In this document: positions 9,445 through 17,563 of the stretch, piece after piece
Layout: every line of letters begins with the position of its first letter
Position numbering within the stretch: position 1 is the stretch's first letter
Translations under genes and position numbers: made by a program
Notes under the pieces: model-generated
The model's database searches: none
Seen by the model: only the letters and a program-made list of their open reading frames with translations
What the model was told of the DNA's origin: nothing
NCBI GenBank assembly: GCA_964237235.1
Contig: CAXSGY010000005.1
Coordinates: 124,001 to 188,000, forward strand
DNA length: 64,000 nt
Source of the DNA: GCA-002050365 sp964237235
GTDB lineage: Bacteria; Acidobacteriota; Blastocatellia; Pyrinomonadales; Pyrinomonadaceae
Direction: 5' to 3'

Positions 9445-9569
9445 AAGAGTGAAAAAGTGAAAAAGGTTTAAATCCAAAAATTAATTCGACAAAAATTCAA
9501 TTTGCGTAATACCTTTTTAATCCTTCTAACTTTTTCACTTTTCTACTTTTTCACCTTTTCACTTTTTCC
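9433..9569. repeat. Intergenic hairpin of GTGAAAAA-type units
   Basis: The left arm at 9433-9466 is a run of about 8-base units (AGTGAAAA). The right arm at 9522-9569 carries several copies of the complement. The left arm overlaps the last codons of the upstream membrane-protein gene (stop 9442-9444). Confidence 0.8.
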
Positions 9570-9639
9570 CTTGTAACCTTTTTACACGGCGTTTATACTT
9601 AACGAATGAAATTTTTGCGAATCGCGCGGGAGAAAAATT

Positions 9640-10155
9640 TTGCAGCCTAAAGTTCATCAGGGAATTCTGACCGCCGCCGGTTTCCGGTTTGCGATTATCG
9701 CTTCGCGCTGGAACGATTTCCTGACATCGAAATTGACCGAAGGCGCGGTTGACGCGCTCGAACGGCTCGGCGCGGCGGAAGATTCGGTCGAGATTTTCAA
9801 AGTTCCCGGTTCGTTCGAGCTGCCGCTGACGGCGCAGAAGGTCGCGGCGAGCGGCAGATTCGACGCGGTGATTTGTCTGGGGACGGTCATTCGCGGCGAG
9901 ACTTCCCATTTTGAACACGTCGCCGGCGAAGCCGCCAAAGGCATTGCGCAGACGGCGATGAAAACCGGCGTTCCCGTACTTTTCGGCGTGGTCACGGCGG
10001 AAACGCTCGAACAGGCGATTAACCGCGCCGGTGTCAAATCGGGTAACAAAGGTTTTGAAGCCGCGCTGTCGGCGGTTGAATTGGTTAATTTATACGGCGC
10101 GATGGGCGACGGCGAACAAATCGCCGAGGAAAAGGTTTTCCCGCACGTCGTTTGA
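9640..10155 (+). CDS. ribH: 6,7-dimethyl-8-ribityllumazine synthase
   Basis: A 171-residue enzyme joining 3,4-dihydroxy-2-butanone 4-phosphate and 5-amino-6-ribitylaminouracil, the penultimate riboflavin step; the family forms pentamers or 60-mer shells. Diagnostic segments are IIASRWNDFLTSKL (usual RFN-type loop), VPGSFELPL, ICLGTVIRGETSHFEHV with the catalytic His, GVPVLFGVVT and ETLEQAINRAG. The start is taken as TTG 9640 with a GGGAG about 8 bases upstream. It overlaps the nusB leader, forming the widespread ribH-nusB pair. I saw no FMN riboswitch upstream. Confidence 0.94.
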   Translation: MQPKVHQGILTAAGFRFAIIASRWNDFLTSKLTEGAVDALERLGAAEDSVEIFKVPGSFELPLTAQKVAASGRFDAVICLGTVIRGETSHFEHVAGEAAKGIAQTAMKTGVPVLFGVVTAETLEQAINRAGVKSGNKGFEAALSAVELVNLYGAMGDGEQIAEEKVFPHVV

Positions 10156-10163
10156 AAATTATT

Positions 10164-10643
10164 ATGGGAACAAGGCGTAAAGCGCGTGAATGCGCTTTGC
10201 AGATGTTATTTGCGGCTGACGTTGCCAAAACACCCGAAGGCGTTTTGACGGCTGATTACTGGAAGGAACTCGGCGAACCGACGCTCGACGAAGAAACGCG
10301 CGAGTTTTCCAACCGTCTCGCCGTCGGAACTCTGCGCGAGATTGAACGAACCGACGAAACGATTCGCACGCGCGCCGAACATTGGCGCATCGAGCGAATG
10401 GCGATTGTTGACCGGAACGTTTTGCGTATGGCGGTTTACGAATTTCTTTTCACCGACACGCCGCACACCGTTATCATAAACGAAGCTCTCGAAATCGCCC
10501 GCCGTTTTTCGACCTTTGAAGCCACGCAATTTATCAACGGAATTCTCGACGCAATTAAACACGATTTAGAAAAAAATCCCGCCAATTCGTCCGTTGAAAA
10601 AACGGAAGAACCGAACGAAAAAACACGCGCCTCGTCTTTGTAG
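10164..10643 (+). CDS. nusB: Transcription antitermination factor NusB
   Basis: A 159-residue all-helical RNA-binding protein that with NusE binds boxA in rRNA leaders. The N-terminal MGTRRKARECALQMLFAAD and the C-terminal INEALEIARRFST ... FINGILDAI are the family signatures. ATG at 10164 is chosen over the upstream in-frame TTG at 10152 because it gives the canonical start and follows the ribH stop by 8 bases. The C-terminal 20 residues (after KHDLEKN) are a variable acidic/basic tail. Part of the ribH-nusB operon. Confidence 0.94.
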   Translation: MGTRRKARECALQMLFAADVAKTPEGVLTADYWKELGEPTLDEETREFSNRLAVGTLREIERTDETIRTRAEHWRIERMAIVDRNVLRMAVYEFLFTDTPHTVIINEALEIARRFSTFEATQFINGILDAIKHDLEKNPANSSVEKTEEPNEKTRASSL

Positions 10644-10645
10644 AA

Positions 10646-10735
10646 ATTCCAGGTTTCAGGTTCAAGGTTTCAGGTTTCAGATTGAAAACCAATTTGAAAC
10701 CTTGAACCTTGAACCTGAAACCTGAAACCTGGAAT
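10646..10735. repeat. Hairpin of GGTTTCA/GGTTCAA units
   Basis: The arm at 10646-10680 consists of alternating AGGTTTC and AGGTTCA units. The arm at 10697-10735 is its reverse complement with one or two extra units. It fills the gap between nusB (stop 10643) and the CheA-like gene (start 10745). The same unit occurs inside smc at 19322-19358. Confidence 0.9.
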
Positions 10736-10744
10736 CTGAAATAT

Positions 10745-11956
10745 ATGGAAAATTTCCGCCGACAGTTTTTGCTCGAAGCCGTCGAGACGCTACGCCGTCT
10801 TTTGGACGAGTTACGAGCGGCGCGAAAATTTTCCGAGCCGCTCAAGCGCGAGACGCTGCGCGCGCTGCACACCGTCAAAGGAACGGCGCAGACGTTCGGG
10901 TTTGCCGTTTCGAGCCGTTTGGCGCACGAACTGGAAAGCGTCGCCGGCGAAGATAAATCCTTTGCGCTTTTGCTTGAAGGAATCGAATTATTAATCGCGT
11001 CTTTGACCGACGAAAATTTTGAAATCCCGCCGCGGTTCGCCGAAAAAATTCAAATCGCCGCTTTGCCCGCCATCGAAAATTCGTTCGTCGCCGACATTTT
11101 TCCGCCGGAAATTCCGCCGGAAATCGTTTCGCAATTATCGGCGCGGGAAAAAAACCGGCTGCGCGCCGCGCTGCGTGAAAATAAAAATTTAACGGGTTTG
11201 GAAGTCGAATTCGAGCTAAAAAATTTTGCCGAAGAATTGATTAAATTCCGGGAGTTCTTAAATCGGACGAGCGAAATCATTGCAACGTTTCCCGCCCCGA
11301 AAAAATCTATTTTTGAGCAAAAAATCGGTTTTCAGATGTTGACGGCGAGCGGCGAAAAGACACCGCTGCCCGAACGGTTCGGCGCGAAAATCATCTATCA
11401 AAAAATCGCCGTCGGCTTCGACGGCGCGAACGGGATTTTACAGGAAATCGCCGGTTATGGAAAATCGCTCGCCGCGCGGCTCGGTAAACAAATCGAATTC
11501 AAAATTCGCGCCGACGAAATGATTCTCGCGCCCGAAGAGCTTAAAATCATCTTCGACGCGCTCGTCCATCTCGTCCGCAATACGATTGACCACGCCGTTG
11601 CTGAAAGCGGGACGATTGAAATCAATTTGTCGAACGAAAACGACGCGATTCGATTGACAATCGCTGACGACGGAAGCGGCTTCGATCTAAAACAAATCAG
11701 GGCGAAAGCCGTTGAAAGAAAGCTGCTTGACGAAGCGGCGGCGGCGAGCGAAACGGATTTGATTGATTTGATTTTTCTGCCCGAATTTTCGACCAAAGCG
11801 AATGTCACGGAAATTTCCGGTCGCGGCATCGGACTCGACGCGGTAAAGGCGATGCTCGAAAAAAACGGCGGACAAATAACCGCCGCGAGCCGCGACGAAA
11901 CGGGCGCGATTTTTGAAATATCGCTGCCGCGTTCAGAATTACGTCCGACGGCTTAA
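10745..11956 (+). CDS. CheA-like histidine kinase with HPt domain, lacking the CheW-like domain
   Basis: A 403-residue cytoplasmic protein. Residues about 1-105 form an HPt domain; the phosphorylatable His lies in ALHTVKGTAQTFG. A linker of about 120 residues follows. The C-terminal HATPase domain shows the N box HLVRNTIDHAV, G1 ADDGSGFD and G2 ISGRGIGLDAVKAM, exactly as in CheA. Unlike CheA it ends after the ATPase domain (EISLP), with no coupling domain for CheW or receptors. ATG at 10745 is chosen because the frame upstream only translates the repeat hairpin. No response regulator is adjacent. Probably a non-chemotaxis phosphorelay component. Confidence 0.78.
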   Translation: MENFRRQFLLEAVETLRRLLDELRAARKFSEPLKRETLRALHTVKGTAQTFGFAVSSRLAHELESVAGEDKSFALLLEGIELLIASLTDENFEIPPRFAEKIQIAALPAIENSFVADIFPPEIPPEIVSQLSAREKNRLRAALRENKNLTGLEVEFELKNFAEELIKFREFLNRTSEIIATFPAPKKSIFEQKIGFQMLTASGEKTPLPERFGAKIIYQKIAVGFDGANGILQEIAGYGKSLAARLGKQIEFKIRADEMILAPEELKIIFDALVHLVRNTIDHAVAESGTIEINLSNENDAIRLTIADDGSGFDLKQIRAKAVERKLLDEAAAASETDLIDLIFLPEFSTKANVTEISGRGIGLDAVKAMLEKNGGQITAASRDETGAIFEISLPRSELRPTA

Positions 11957-11989
11957 CTCTGAACTTTTTATGTTTTCTACATTGTGTCA

Positions 11990-12604
11990 ATGATTTCGGC
12001 TTATAAATACAAACGAATCAAAAATAATTCGCTCGCGCTGTTTTGTCTCGCGCTTTTATTTTTCGCGCCCGCAGATTCTCAAGATTTACCGAAGAAAATT
12101 CGCGGCTACAAAGTTTATCAGACGAAAATCTCGATTAAAAATCAAGACGAAAAATCCGCGCCCGACAAAAACCTCAAAGACGAATCCGAAACGTTTGTCC
12201 GTATCGGCGAGCCGCAGATCAAAGACGTTTCGCTGACCGGCATCACGCTCGAAATTTCGGCGGAAATAAATTCCGTCGAACAAACCGGCACGATTGATTT
12301 TCTCGCTTTTAAGGATTTTCGCGTCAACGATTTGCCGATTGAAATCGCCGAATATAAAGAACCGTTTGACTTGAAAAAAAATCAATCAACCGTTTTGCCG
12401 AAACCAATCGAAATTCTCGTCGGCGCGAAACAAACGCTGCGCGGCGCGGTAAAAGAAATGCGCGAATCGAAAAAGGAATGGACGGTAACGGGCAGAGTTT
12501 TCGTCTTCGGACATTTCAAAAAATCCTTTTTGAAATTTAAGCGCGTCGTTCCCGTTGACATCAATCTGAAAATCAAAAATCCGCTTTTGTCACTCAACAG
12601 TTAA
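11990..12604 (+). CDS. Exported protein of unknown function
   Basis: A 204-residue protein with an N-terminal hydrophobic segment (SLALFCLALLFFAPADSQ) acting as signal peptide. The mature domain starts KKIRGYKVYQTKI and alternates short hydrophobic strands (VSLTGITLEISAEIN, IDFLAFKDFRVNDLPIEIAEY), suggesting an all-beta fold somewhat like the LEA14/WHy type. That resemblance is weak. An in-frame GTG lies 6 bases upstream at 11984. It follows the CheA-like gene by 33 bases and could share its transcript. Confidence 0.6.
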   Translation: MISAYKYKRIKNNSLALFCLALLFFAPADSQDLPKKIRGYKVYQTKISIKNQDEKSAPDKNLKDESETFVRIGEPQIKDVSLTGITLEISAEINSVEQTGTIDFLAFKDFRVNDLPIEIAEYKEPFDLKKNQSTVLPKPIEILVGAKQTLRGAVKEMRESKKEWTVTGRVFVFGHFKKSFLKFKRVVPVDINLKIKNPLLSLNS

Positions 12605-12726
12605 AAGTTATCAACCAAATCTTTTTCTTCTGACAGACTGCTGACCGCTGATTACTGACAACGGCGCGGTTTTGCGTTAAAATCATCTTTTACGGTCGTA
12701 AATATCAAACGAGGTTATAAAATAAA

Positions 12727-15700
12727 GTGAGCGAAAAAGTTACCAATTTGTCCGAATTTATCAGCGAAAATTTCGGCGCGAACGCCAGTTACGTCGAAGG
12801 CTTATTAAGTCGTTTTCAAACCGACCCGAATTCGGTTGACGATTCGTGGCGCAGTTATTTCGGCGATTTGCTGAACGGCGACGCGCCGACGCTCGACGGC
12901 GGCAACGGACGGAAAGCGGCGGTTCAATCTACGGCAAATGCCGCGCAAACGACGACGGCGAAAAATCCGGCAAAGGAAAATCAGACAATCGCGCAACCGG
13001 CAACCGAAGTTAAAAAATCTTTGGAAATCGCGCCTGCCGCGGGCGTTGAAGTCAGACCGATCAGCGGCGCGTCGAAGAAAATCGTCGAAAATATGGAGCA
13101 GAGTTTGACCGTTCCGACGGCGACTTCGCTCCGGCGCGTCCCGGTCAAGGTTTTGGAAGAAAACCGCCGCGTCATCAACGAACAGATGCAAAACGGCGGG
13201 CGCGGCAAAGTTTCGTTTACGCATCTGATCGCGTGGGCGATTATCAAAGCCGTCGCCGCGTATCCGCAGATGAATTTCGGTTTCGGCGTGGTTGACGGCA
13301 AACCTTCGCGGCTCGAAAACAACAACGTAAATCTCGGCATTGCGATTGACATCGAGAAAAAAGACGGCTCGCGCAACCTGCTCGTGCCGAATATCAAAGC
13401 GTCGAATCAAATGAATTTTGCCGGATTTCTGGCGGCTTACAACGAACAGGTCAGAAAGGCGCGCGAAGGAAAATTAATTATCGAAGATTTTCAAGGCACG
13501 ACCGTTTCTTTAACCAATCCGGGAACAATCGGCACGGTCGCCTCGAATCCGCGTCTGATGAGCGGGCAGGGGGTCATTATTGCGACGGGCGCGATTGAAT
13601 ATCCGGCGGAATATCAGGCGATGACCGCCGGCGCGCTTTCGCAATTAGGCATCAGCAAGGTTTTGACTTTAACTTCGACTTACGATCACCGCGTTATACA
13701 GGGCGCGGAATCGGGTTTGTTTCTGGCGAAGATTCACGAATTTTTAACCGGCGAGCATAATTTTTACGACGAAGTTTTCAAGGATTTGGAAATAAATTTT
13801 TCGCCGTTGCGGTTCGCGCAGGATTACAACCCTTCGCTGCTCGGCGGCGATCACCTGCGCGAACAGACGGAAAAACAGGCGAACGTCTTGCAGCTCATCA
13901 ACGCTTACCGAACGCGCGGGCATCTGCTTGCCGATATTGATCCGCTCAATATGACTTCGCACCACGCTTCGGAACTCGATTTGGAAAATTACGAATTGAC
14001 GATCTGGGATTTAGACCGCGAATTTATCACCGGCGGTCTGCATGGCACGAAAACCGCGCCGCTGCGCGAAATTCTTTCGATTCTGCGCCGCGCATACTGC
14101 GGCAAAGTCGGCATCGAATACCGGCACATTCAAAGCAAGGAAGAAAAAAAATGGATCCGCGAACAAATTCGCCAACAATTTGTTGATGTCGAGCCGCTCG
14201 CGCCGGAAACGCAAAAGGAATTGCTGCAAAAATTGATCGAAGCCGAACAATTCGAGCAATTTCTGCATAAAAAATACTTGGGACAAAAACGCTTTTCGCT
14301 CGAAGGCACGGAGACAATTATTCCTTTGCTCGACCAGTTGGTCGAAAAGGCTTCGGAAAAAGGCGTTGAGGAAATTTTTCTCGGAATGGCGCACCGCGGG
14401 CGACTTAATGTTTTATCGAACATCGTCGGCGACGCGAAAACAGGCGATTTGGCGGAACGCATTTTTACGATCTTTGAAGGCACGTCGCATCCTTCGTTTC
14501 CGGCTGATGAAGGCGATGTGAAATATCATCAGGGCGCGGTCGGGAAACGTCAAACAAAAAACGGCAAAGATATTAAAATCCGGCTTTCGTGTAATCCTTC
14601 GCATCTTGAATTCGTTGACGCGGTGGTCGAAGGAATGGCGCGTGCCAGACAAGACGAACATCTGTCCGACGGAAATTCGACGAACCGCGACGCGGTTCAC
14701 GATAAAATTCTGCCGGTTCTTCTGCACGGCGACGCGGCGTTTGCCGGACAAGGGATCGTGATGGAAACGTTGCAGTTGGCGAGCTTAAAAGGTTATCGAA
14801 CCGGCGGCACGATTCACATCGTCATCAATAATCAAATCGGTTTTACGACCGGCGTTGATTCGGCGCGAAGCTCGATTTATTCGACCGACGCGGCGCAAAT
14901 TACGCAGATTCCGATTTTTCACATCAACGCCGACGCGCCCGAAGCGGCGTATCGCGTCGTCAAGATCGCGCTCGATTACCGGCAGGAATTTAACAAGGAT
15001 GTCGCGCTCGATTTAGTCGGTTTCCGCCGACTCGGACACAACGAAGGCGACGAACCGAGCTACACGCAGCCGTTGATGTATGCGCGCGTCAAAGCTCATC
15101 CGGGCGCGCGTTATCTATACGCGCAGAAACTTTTGCGGCTCGGCATCATCAGCGAAGACGAATTAAATCAAATGACCGAAAAGGTCGTCGCCAAATACGA
15201 AGATATTCTGCAGCGCGCCAAACAAATTGCCACTAAAAATCCGAAACGCGCTCAACTTCCCGCAACTATCGAAGACGAAGACGGCTCGCAGATTTTAGAC
15301 ACGGCGATTTCAAAAGACGTTTTAGCACAGGTTTCCGAAAAAATTTCGCTCGTGCCGGAAAACTTTCACGTCAATCCGAAAATGGTCGGACAGCTTGCCC
15401 GCCGCGCGAAGATGGGAACGGGCGACGCGCCGATGGATTGGGGTTTCGCCGAAGCGATTGCGTTCGGCTCGCTCGCGCTCGACGGAACGGTTGTGCGCTT
15501 AAGCGGTCAGGATTCGGGACGCGGAACGTTTTCGCACCGCCACGCGAAAATGTATGACACGAACACGGGCGCGGTCTGGTGTCCGCTCGGCGAAATGAAA
15601 GACGAAAAAACCGGCGGCAAATTTGAAGTTTTCGACAGTTCTTTATCCGAGCAGGGCGTTCTTGGTTTTGAATACGGTTATTCGGTCATCGCGCAGAACG

Positions 15701-16530
15701 CGCTCGTGATGTGGGAAGCGCAGTTCGGCGATTTTTCAAACGGCGCGCAGGTCATTATTGACCAATACATCTCCGCGTCCGAAGATAAATGGCAGCAAAA
15801 ATGCCGGCTCGTGATGCTTTTGCCGCACGGTTACGAAGGTCAGGGACCGGAACATTCGTCGGCGCGGCTCGAAAGATATTTGCAGCTTTGCGCGGAAAAT
15901 AATATGCAGGTTTGTTACCCGACGACCCCGGCGCAGTATTTTCATCTTTTGCGCCGACAGGCAAAGCAGGAGATCGTGCGACCGCTGATCGTGATGACTC
16001 CGAAAAGTCTTCTGCGGCTCCCGGCGGCGAGTTCAACCGTCGAAGAATTAACAACCGGCGGTTTTCAACCGGCGATTGACGATGTTTCGGTTGAAAACAA
16101 GTCGGAAGTAAAACGCGTAATTTTATGTTCGGGCAAGATCTTTTACGATTTGGAAACGGCGCGACAGGAAGCGCACGATGCAAAAGTCGCCATTGTCCGG
16201 CTCGAACAATTTTACCCGTTTCCGGCGGAGCGTTTGCGGGAAATTTTCGCGTCTTATCCGAACGCGACGCAGATTTTCTGGACCCAGGAAGAACCGCAAA
16301 ATATGGGCGGCTGGACGTTTGTCGAAGCGCGTTTGGATGAAATCAAAGGCGATTCGACATTGCGCTACATCGGCAGAACCGCGTCGGCTTCTCCGGCGAC
16401 CGGCTCTTACGCGATTCACAATCTCGAACAGGAAAAAATCGTCAACGACGCGCTGATTAAGGAAACCGAGGAAATTTCGGCGGCAAGCACGGCGGAAGTC
16501 GCCGAAAAACTCGCTCCGGCGGGCGCGTAA
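12727..16530 (+). CDS. kgd: Multifunctional 2-oxoglutarate dehydrogenase E1/E2 (Kgd/OdhA type)
   Basis: A 1267-residue fusion that decarboxylates 2-oxoglutarate in the TCA cycle. Residues about 1-45 match the N-terminal E1 segment (EFISENFGANASYVEGLL). About 46-110 is an Ala/Thr/Lys linker. About 110-345 is an E2 succinyltransferase-type domain with the active-site segment TYDHRVIQGAESGLFL. From about 380 to the end is the E1 (EEIFLGMAHRGRLNVL, ThDP site HGDAAFAGQG ... VINNQIGFTT, then GQDSGRGTFSHRH). No lipoyl domain is present, as in mycobacterial Kgd, so a separate lipoyl-E2 must be encoded elsewhere. The start is GTG at 12727. lipA at 44213 supplies the cofactor for such partners. Confidence 0.94.
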   Translation: MSEKVTNLSEFISENFGANASYVEGLLSRFQTDPNSVDDSWRSYFGDLLNGDAPTLDGGNGRKAAVQSTANAAQTTTAKNPAKENQTIAQPATEVKKSLEIAPAAGVEVRPISGASKKIVENMEQSLTVPTATSLRRVPVKVLEENRRVINEQMQNGGRGKVSFTHLIAWAIIKAVAAYPQMNFGFGVVDGKPSRLENNNVNLGIAIDIEKKDGSRNLLVPNIKASNQMNFAGFLAAYNEQVRKAREGKLIIEDFQGTTVSLTNPGTIGTVASNPRLMSGQGVIIATGAIEYPAEYQAMTAGALSQLGISKVLTLTSTYDHRVIQGAESGLFLAKIHEFLTGEHNFYDEVFKDLEINFSPLRFAQDYNPSLLGGDHLREQTEKQANVLQLINAYRTRGHLLADIDPLNMTSHHASELDLENYELTIWDLDREFITGGLHGTKTAPLREILSILRRAYCGKVGIEYRHIQSKEEKKWIREQIRQQFVDVEPLAPETQKELLQKLIEAEQFEQFLHKKYLGQKRFSLEGTETIIPLLDQLVEKASEKGVEEIFLGMAHRGRLNVLSNIVGDAKTGDLAERIFTIFEGTSHPSFPADEGDVKYHQGAVGKRQTKNGKDIKIRLSCNPSHLEFVDAVVEGMARARQDEHLSDGNSTNRDAVHDKILPVLLHGDAAFAGQGIVMETLQLASLKGYRTGGTIHIVINNQIGFTTGVDSARSSIYSTDAAQITQIPIFHINADAPEAAYRVVKIALDYRQEFNKDVALDLVGFRRLGHNEGDEPSYTQPLMYARVKAHPGARYLYAQKLLRLGIISEDELNQMTEKVVAKYEDILQRAKQIATKNPKRAQLPATIEDEDGSQILDTAISKDVLAQVSEKISLVPENFHVNPKMVGQLARRAKMGTGDAPMDWGFAEAIAFGSLALDGTVVRLSGQDSGRGTFSHRHAKMYDTNTGAVWCPLGEMKDEKTGGKFEVFDSSLSEQGVLGFEYGYSVIAQNALVMWEAQFGDFSNGAQVIIDQYISASEDKWQQKCRLVMLLPHGYEGQGPEHSSARLERYLQLCAENNMQVCYPTTPAQYFHLLRRQAKQEIVRPLIVMTPKSLLRLPAASSTVEELTTGGFQPAIDDVSVENKSEVKRVILCSGKIFYDLETARQEAHDAKVAIVRLEQFYPFPAERLREIFASYPNATQIFWTQEEPQNMGGWTFVEARLDEIKGDSTLRYIGRTASASPATGSYAIHNLEQEKIVNDALIKETEEISAASTAEVAEKLAPAGA

Positions 16531-16701
16531 AATCAATTACGAATTTCAAATTACGAATTACGAATATTTGGCGGCGAGCGTATCAGTTTGCTTTGGAAAT
16601 TTTTAATTGTGAGCTTTAAAGTAATGACGGCGATAGAAAATTTTCTATCGCCGTCATTACTTTTCATTCGTAATTCATAATTTGAAATTCGTAATTGAAT
16701 T
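16531..16701. terminator. Nested palindromes between kgd and a convergent gene
   Basis: The outer arms 16531-16565 and 16666-16701 are reverse complements made of ATTACGAA units. Inside them 16621-16660 is a perfect 40-base palindrome with no loop (arm GTAATGACGGCGATAGAAAA), followed by TTTT. It begins directly after the kgd stop and its right end touches the stop codon of the convergent gene. Bidirectional termination is likely. Confidence 0.85.
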
Positions 16702-17561
16702 CACTTCTTCGCCGATTTTTCGATTTGCTTAATCAGTTTCGTCGCGTGGTTGCGGGCAATGAGCGGAATGCGTTCGTCGTTGCTCAATTCGGTCAGCAGC
16801 GGAATCATCTGCGCGGCATCGGAAATTTCGTTGCGGCGAATCAGCGAATCGAGCGCGTCGAGCTGCCTGGGCGCGTCGAGCGGTTGATTTTCGCGCGCGA
16901 CGTTGATGTCGAAAATCCAGGTGAATTGCTGCGCGATGCGACGGTATTCGTCGGCGAGAGCCTTCGCGTCTTTATTATTGGTGTAATTGAATTCCGCCGT
17001 TCGCTCTTTGCCGTCGCGGCGCATCGTAAATTTCATCTCGCCGAGATGCGCGTAATCTTTTTCGTATTGATAATCTTCGGTCGAATCGAGAAAATCGAGC
17101 GTTTGCCAGATCGTTTTTACCTTTTCCAAAGTCGTCGCCGAAAGCTGCAAAGGATCGGTTTCAAGAGCGGTAAAATCTTTCTTCAAAATCGAAATCTTCC
17201 CTTTCCCGTTTTCGTCGTGTTCGATGAGAATTTTTGAAACGTAAAAATTCGGCTGCGAAAATTCGTAAAAATATACGGGCTTGACTTCGTTTTTGGCGGT
17301 TGGACGAGCGTTATTTTTAGTCGCTTCGGTTGTCTGCTCAACCGAAATTTGCCCGGTCACATCCGATTCGGGACGCGAGTTTTTCTTCGCTTCAACAGTC
17401 GGCGTTTCGGTTTGTTCGACAATTGGTTCGGTTTTGACCGCCGCCGTTCTTTTCGCGGGCTTTTTCCCGACGGGTTTGCGTTTTGTCTGCGCGAAGCCGG
17501 AAAAACTCAAAAAGAAAATCAAGCATAAAAAAGTAAATTTTGAAAATCTATTTTGAAACAT
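16701..17561 (-). CDS. Exported Lys/Thr-rich protein of unknown function
   Basis: A 286-residue protein with a signal peptide (FTFLCLIFFLSFSGFAQ). Residues about 25-90 are a basic, Pro/Thr/Glu-rich linker (KRKPVGKKPAKR). A globular domain from about 95 contains FTMRRDGKERTAEFNYTNN, and the C-terminus has helical HEAT-like sequence (IPLLTELSNDERIPLIARNHATKLI). No family recognised. Its start lies 2 bases from the smc stop on the same strand, so it is probably cotranscribed with smc. Confidence 0.65.
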   Translation of the reverse strand: MFQNRFSKFTFLCLIFFLSFSGFAQTKRKPVGKKPAKRTAAVKTEPIVEQTETPTVEAKKNSRPESDVTGQISVEQTTEATKNNARPTAKNEVKPVYFYEFSQPNFYVSKILIEHDENGKGKISILKKDFTALETDPLQLSATTLEKVKTIWQTLDFLDSTEDYQYEKDYAHLGEMKFTMRRDGKERTAEFNYTNNKDAKALADEYRRIAQQFTWIFDINVARENQPLDAPRQLDALDSLIRRNEISDAAQMIPLLTELSNDERIPLIARNHATKLIKQIEKSAKK

Positions 17562-17563
17562 AT

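Noticed and set aside
9445..9639. FMN riboswitch before ribH
   Set aside because: The gap is filled by a low-complexity hairpin; none of the FMN-aptamer blocks is visible.
10709..10744. Earlier start for the CheA-like kinase
   Set aside because: The extra residues (NLKPETWNLKY) come from the repeat hairpin.
12604..12726. Full hairpin before kgd
   Set aside because: CTGACCGCTGATTACTGACA-like units are present, but I could not find a matching opposite arm; probably a one-armed remnant.
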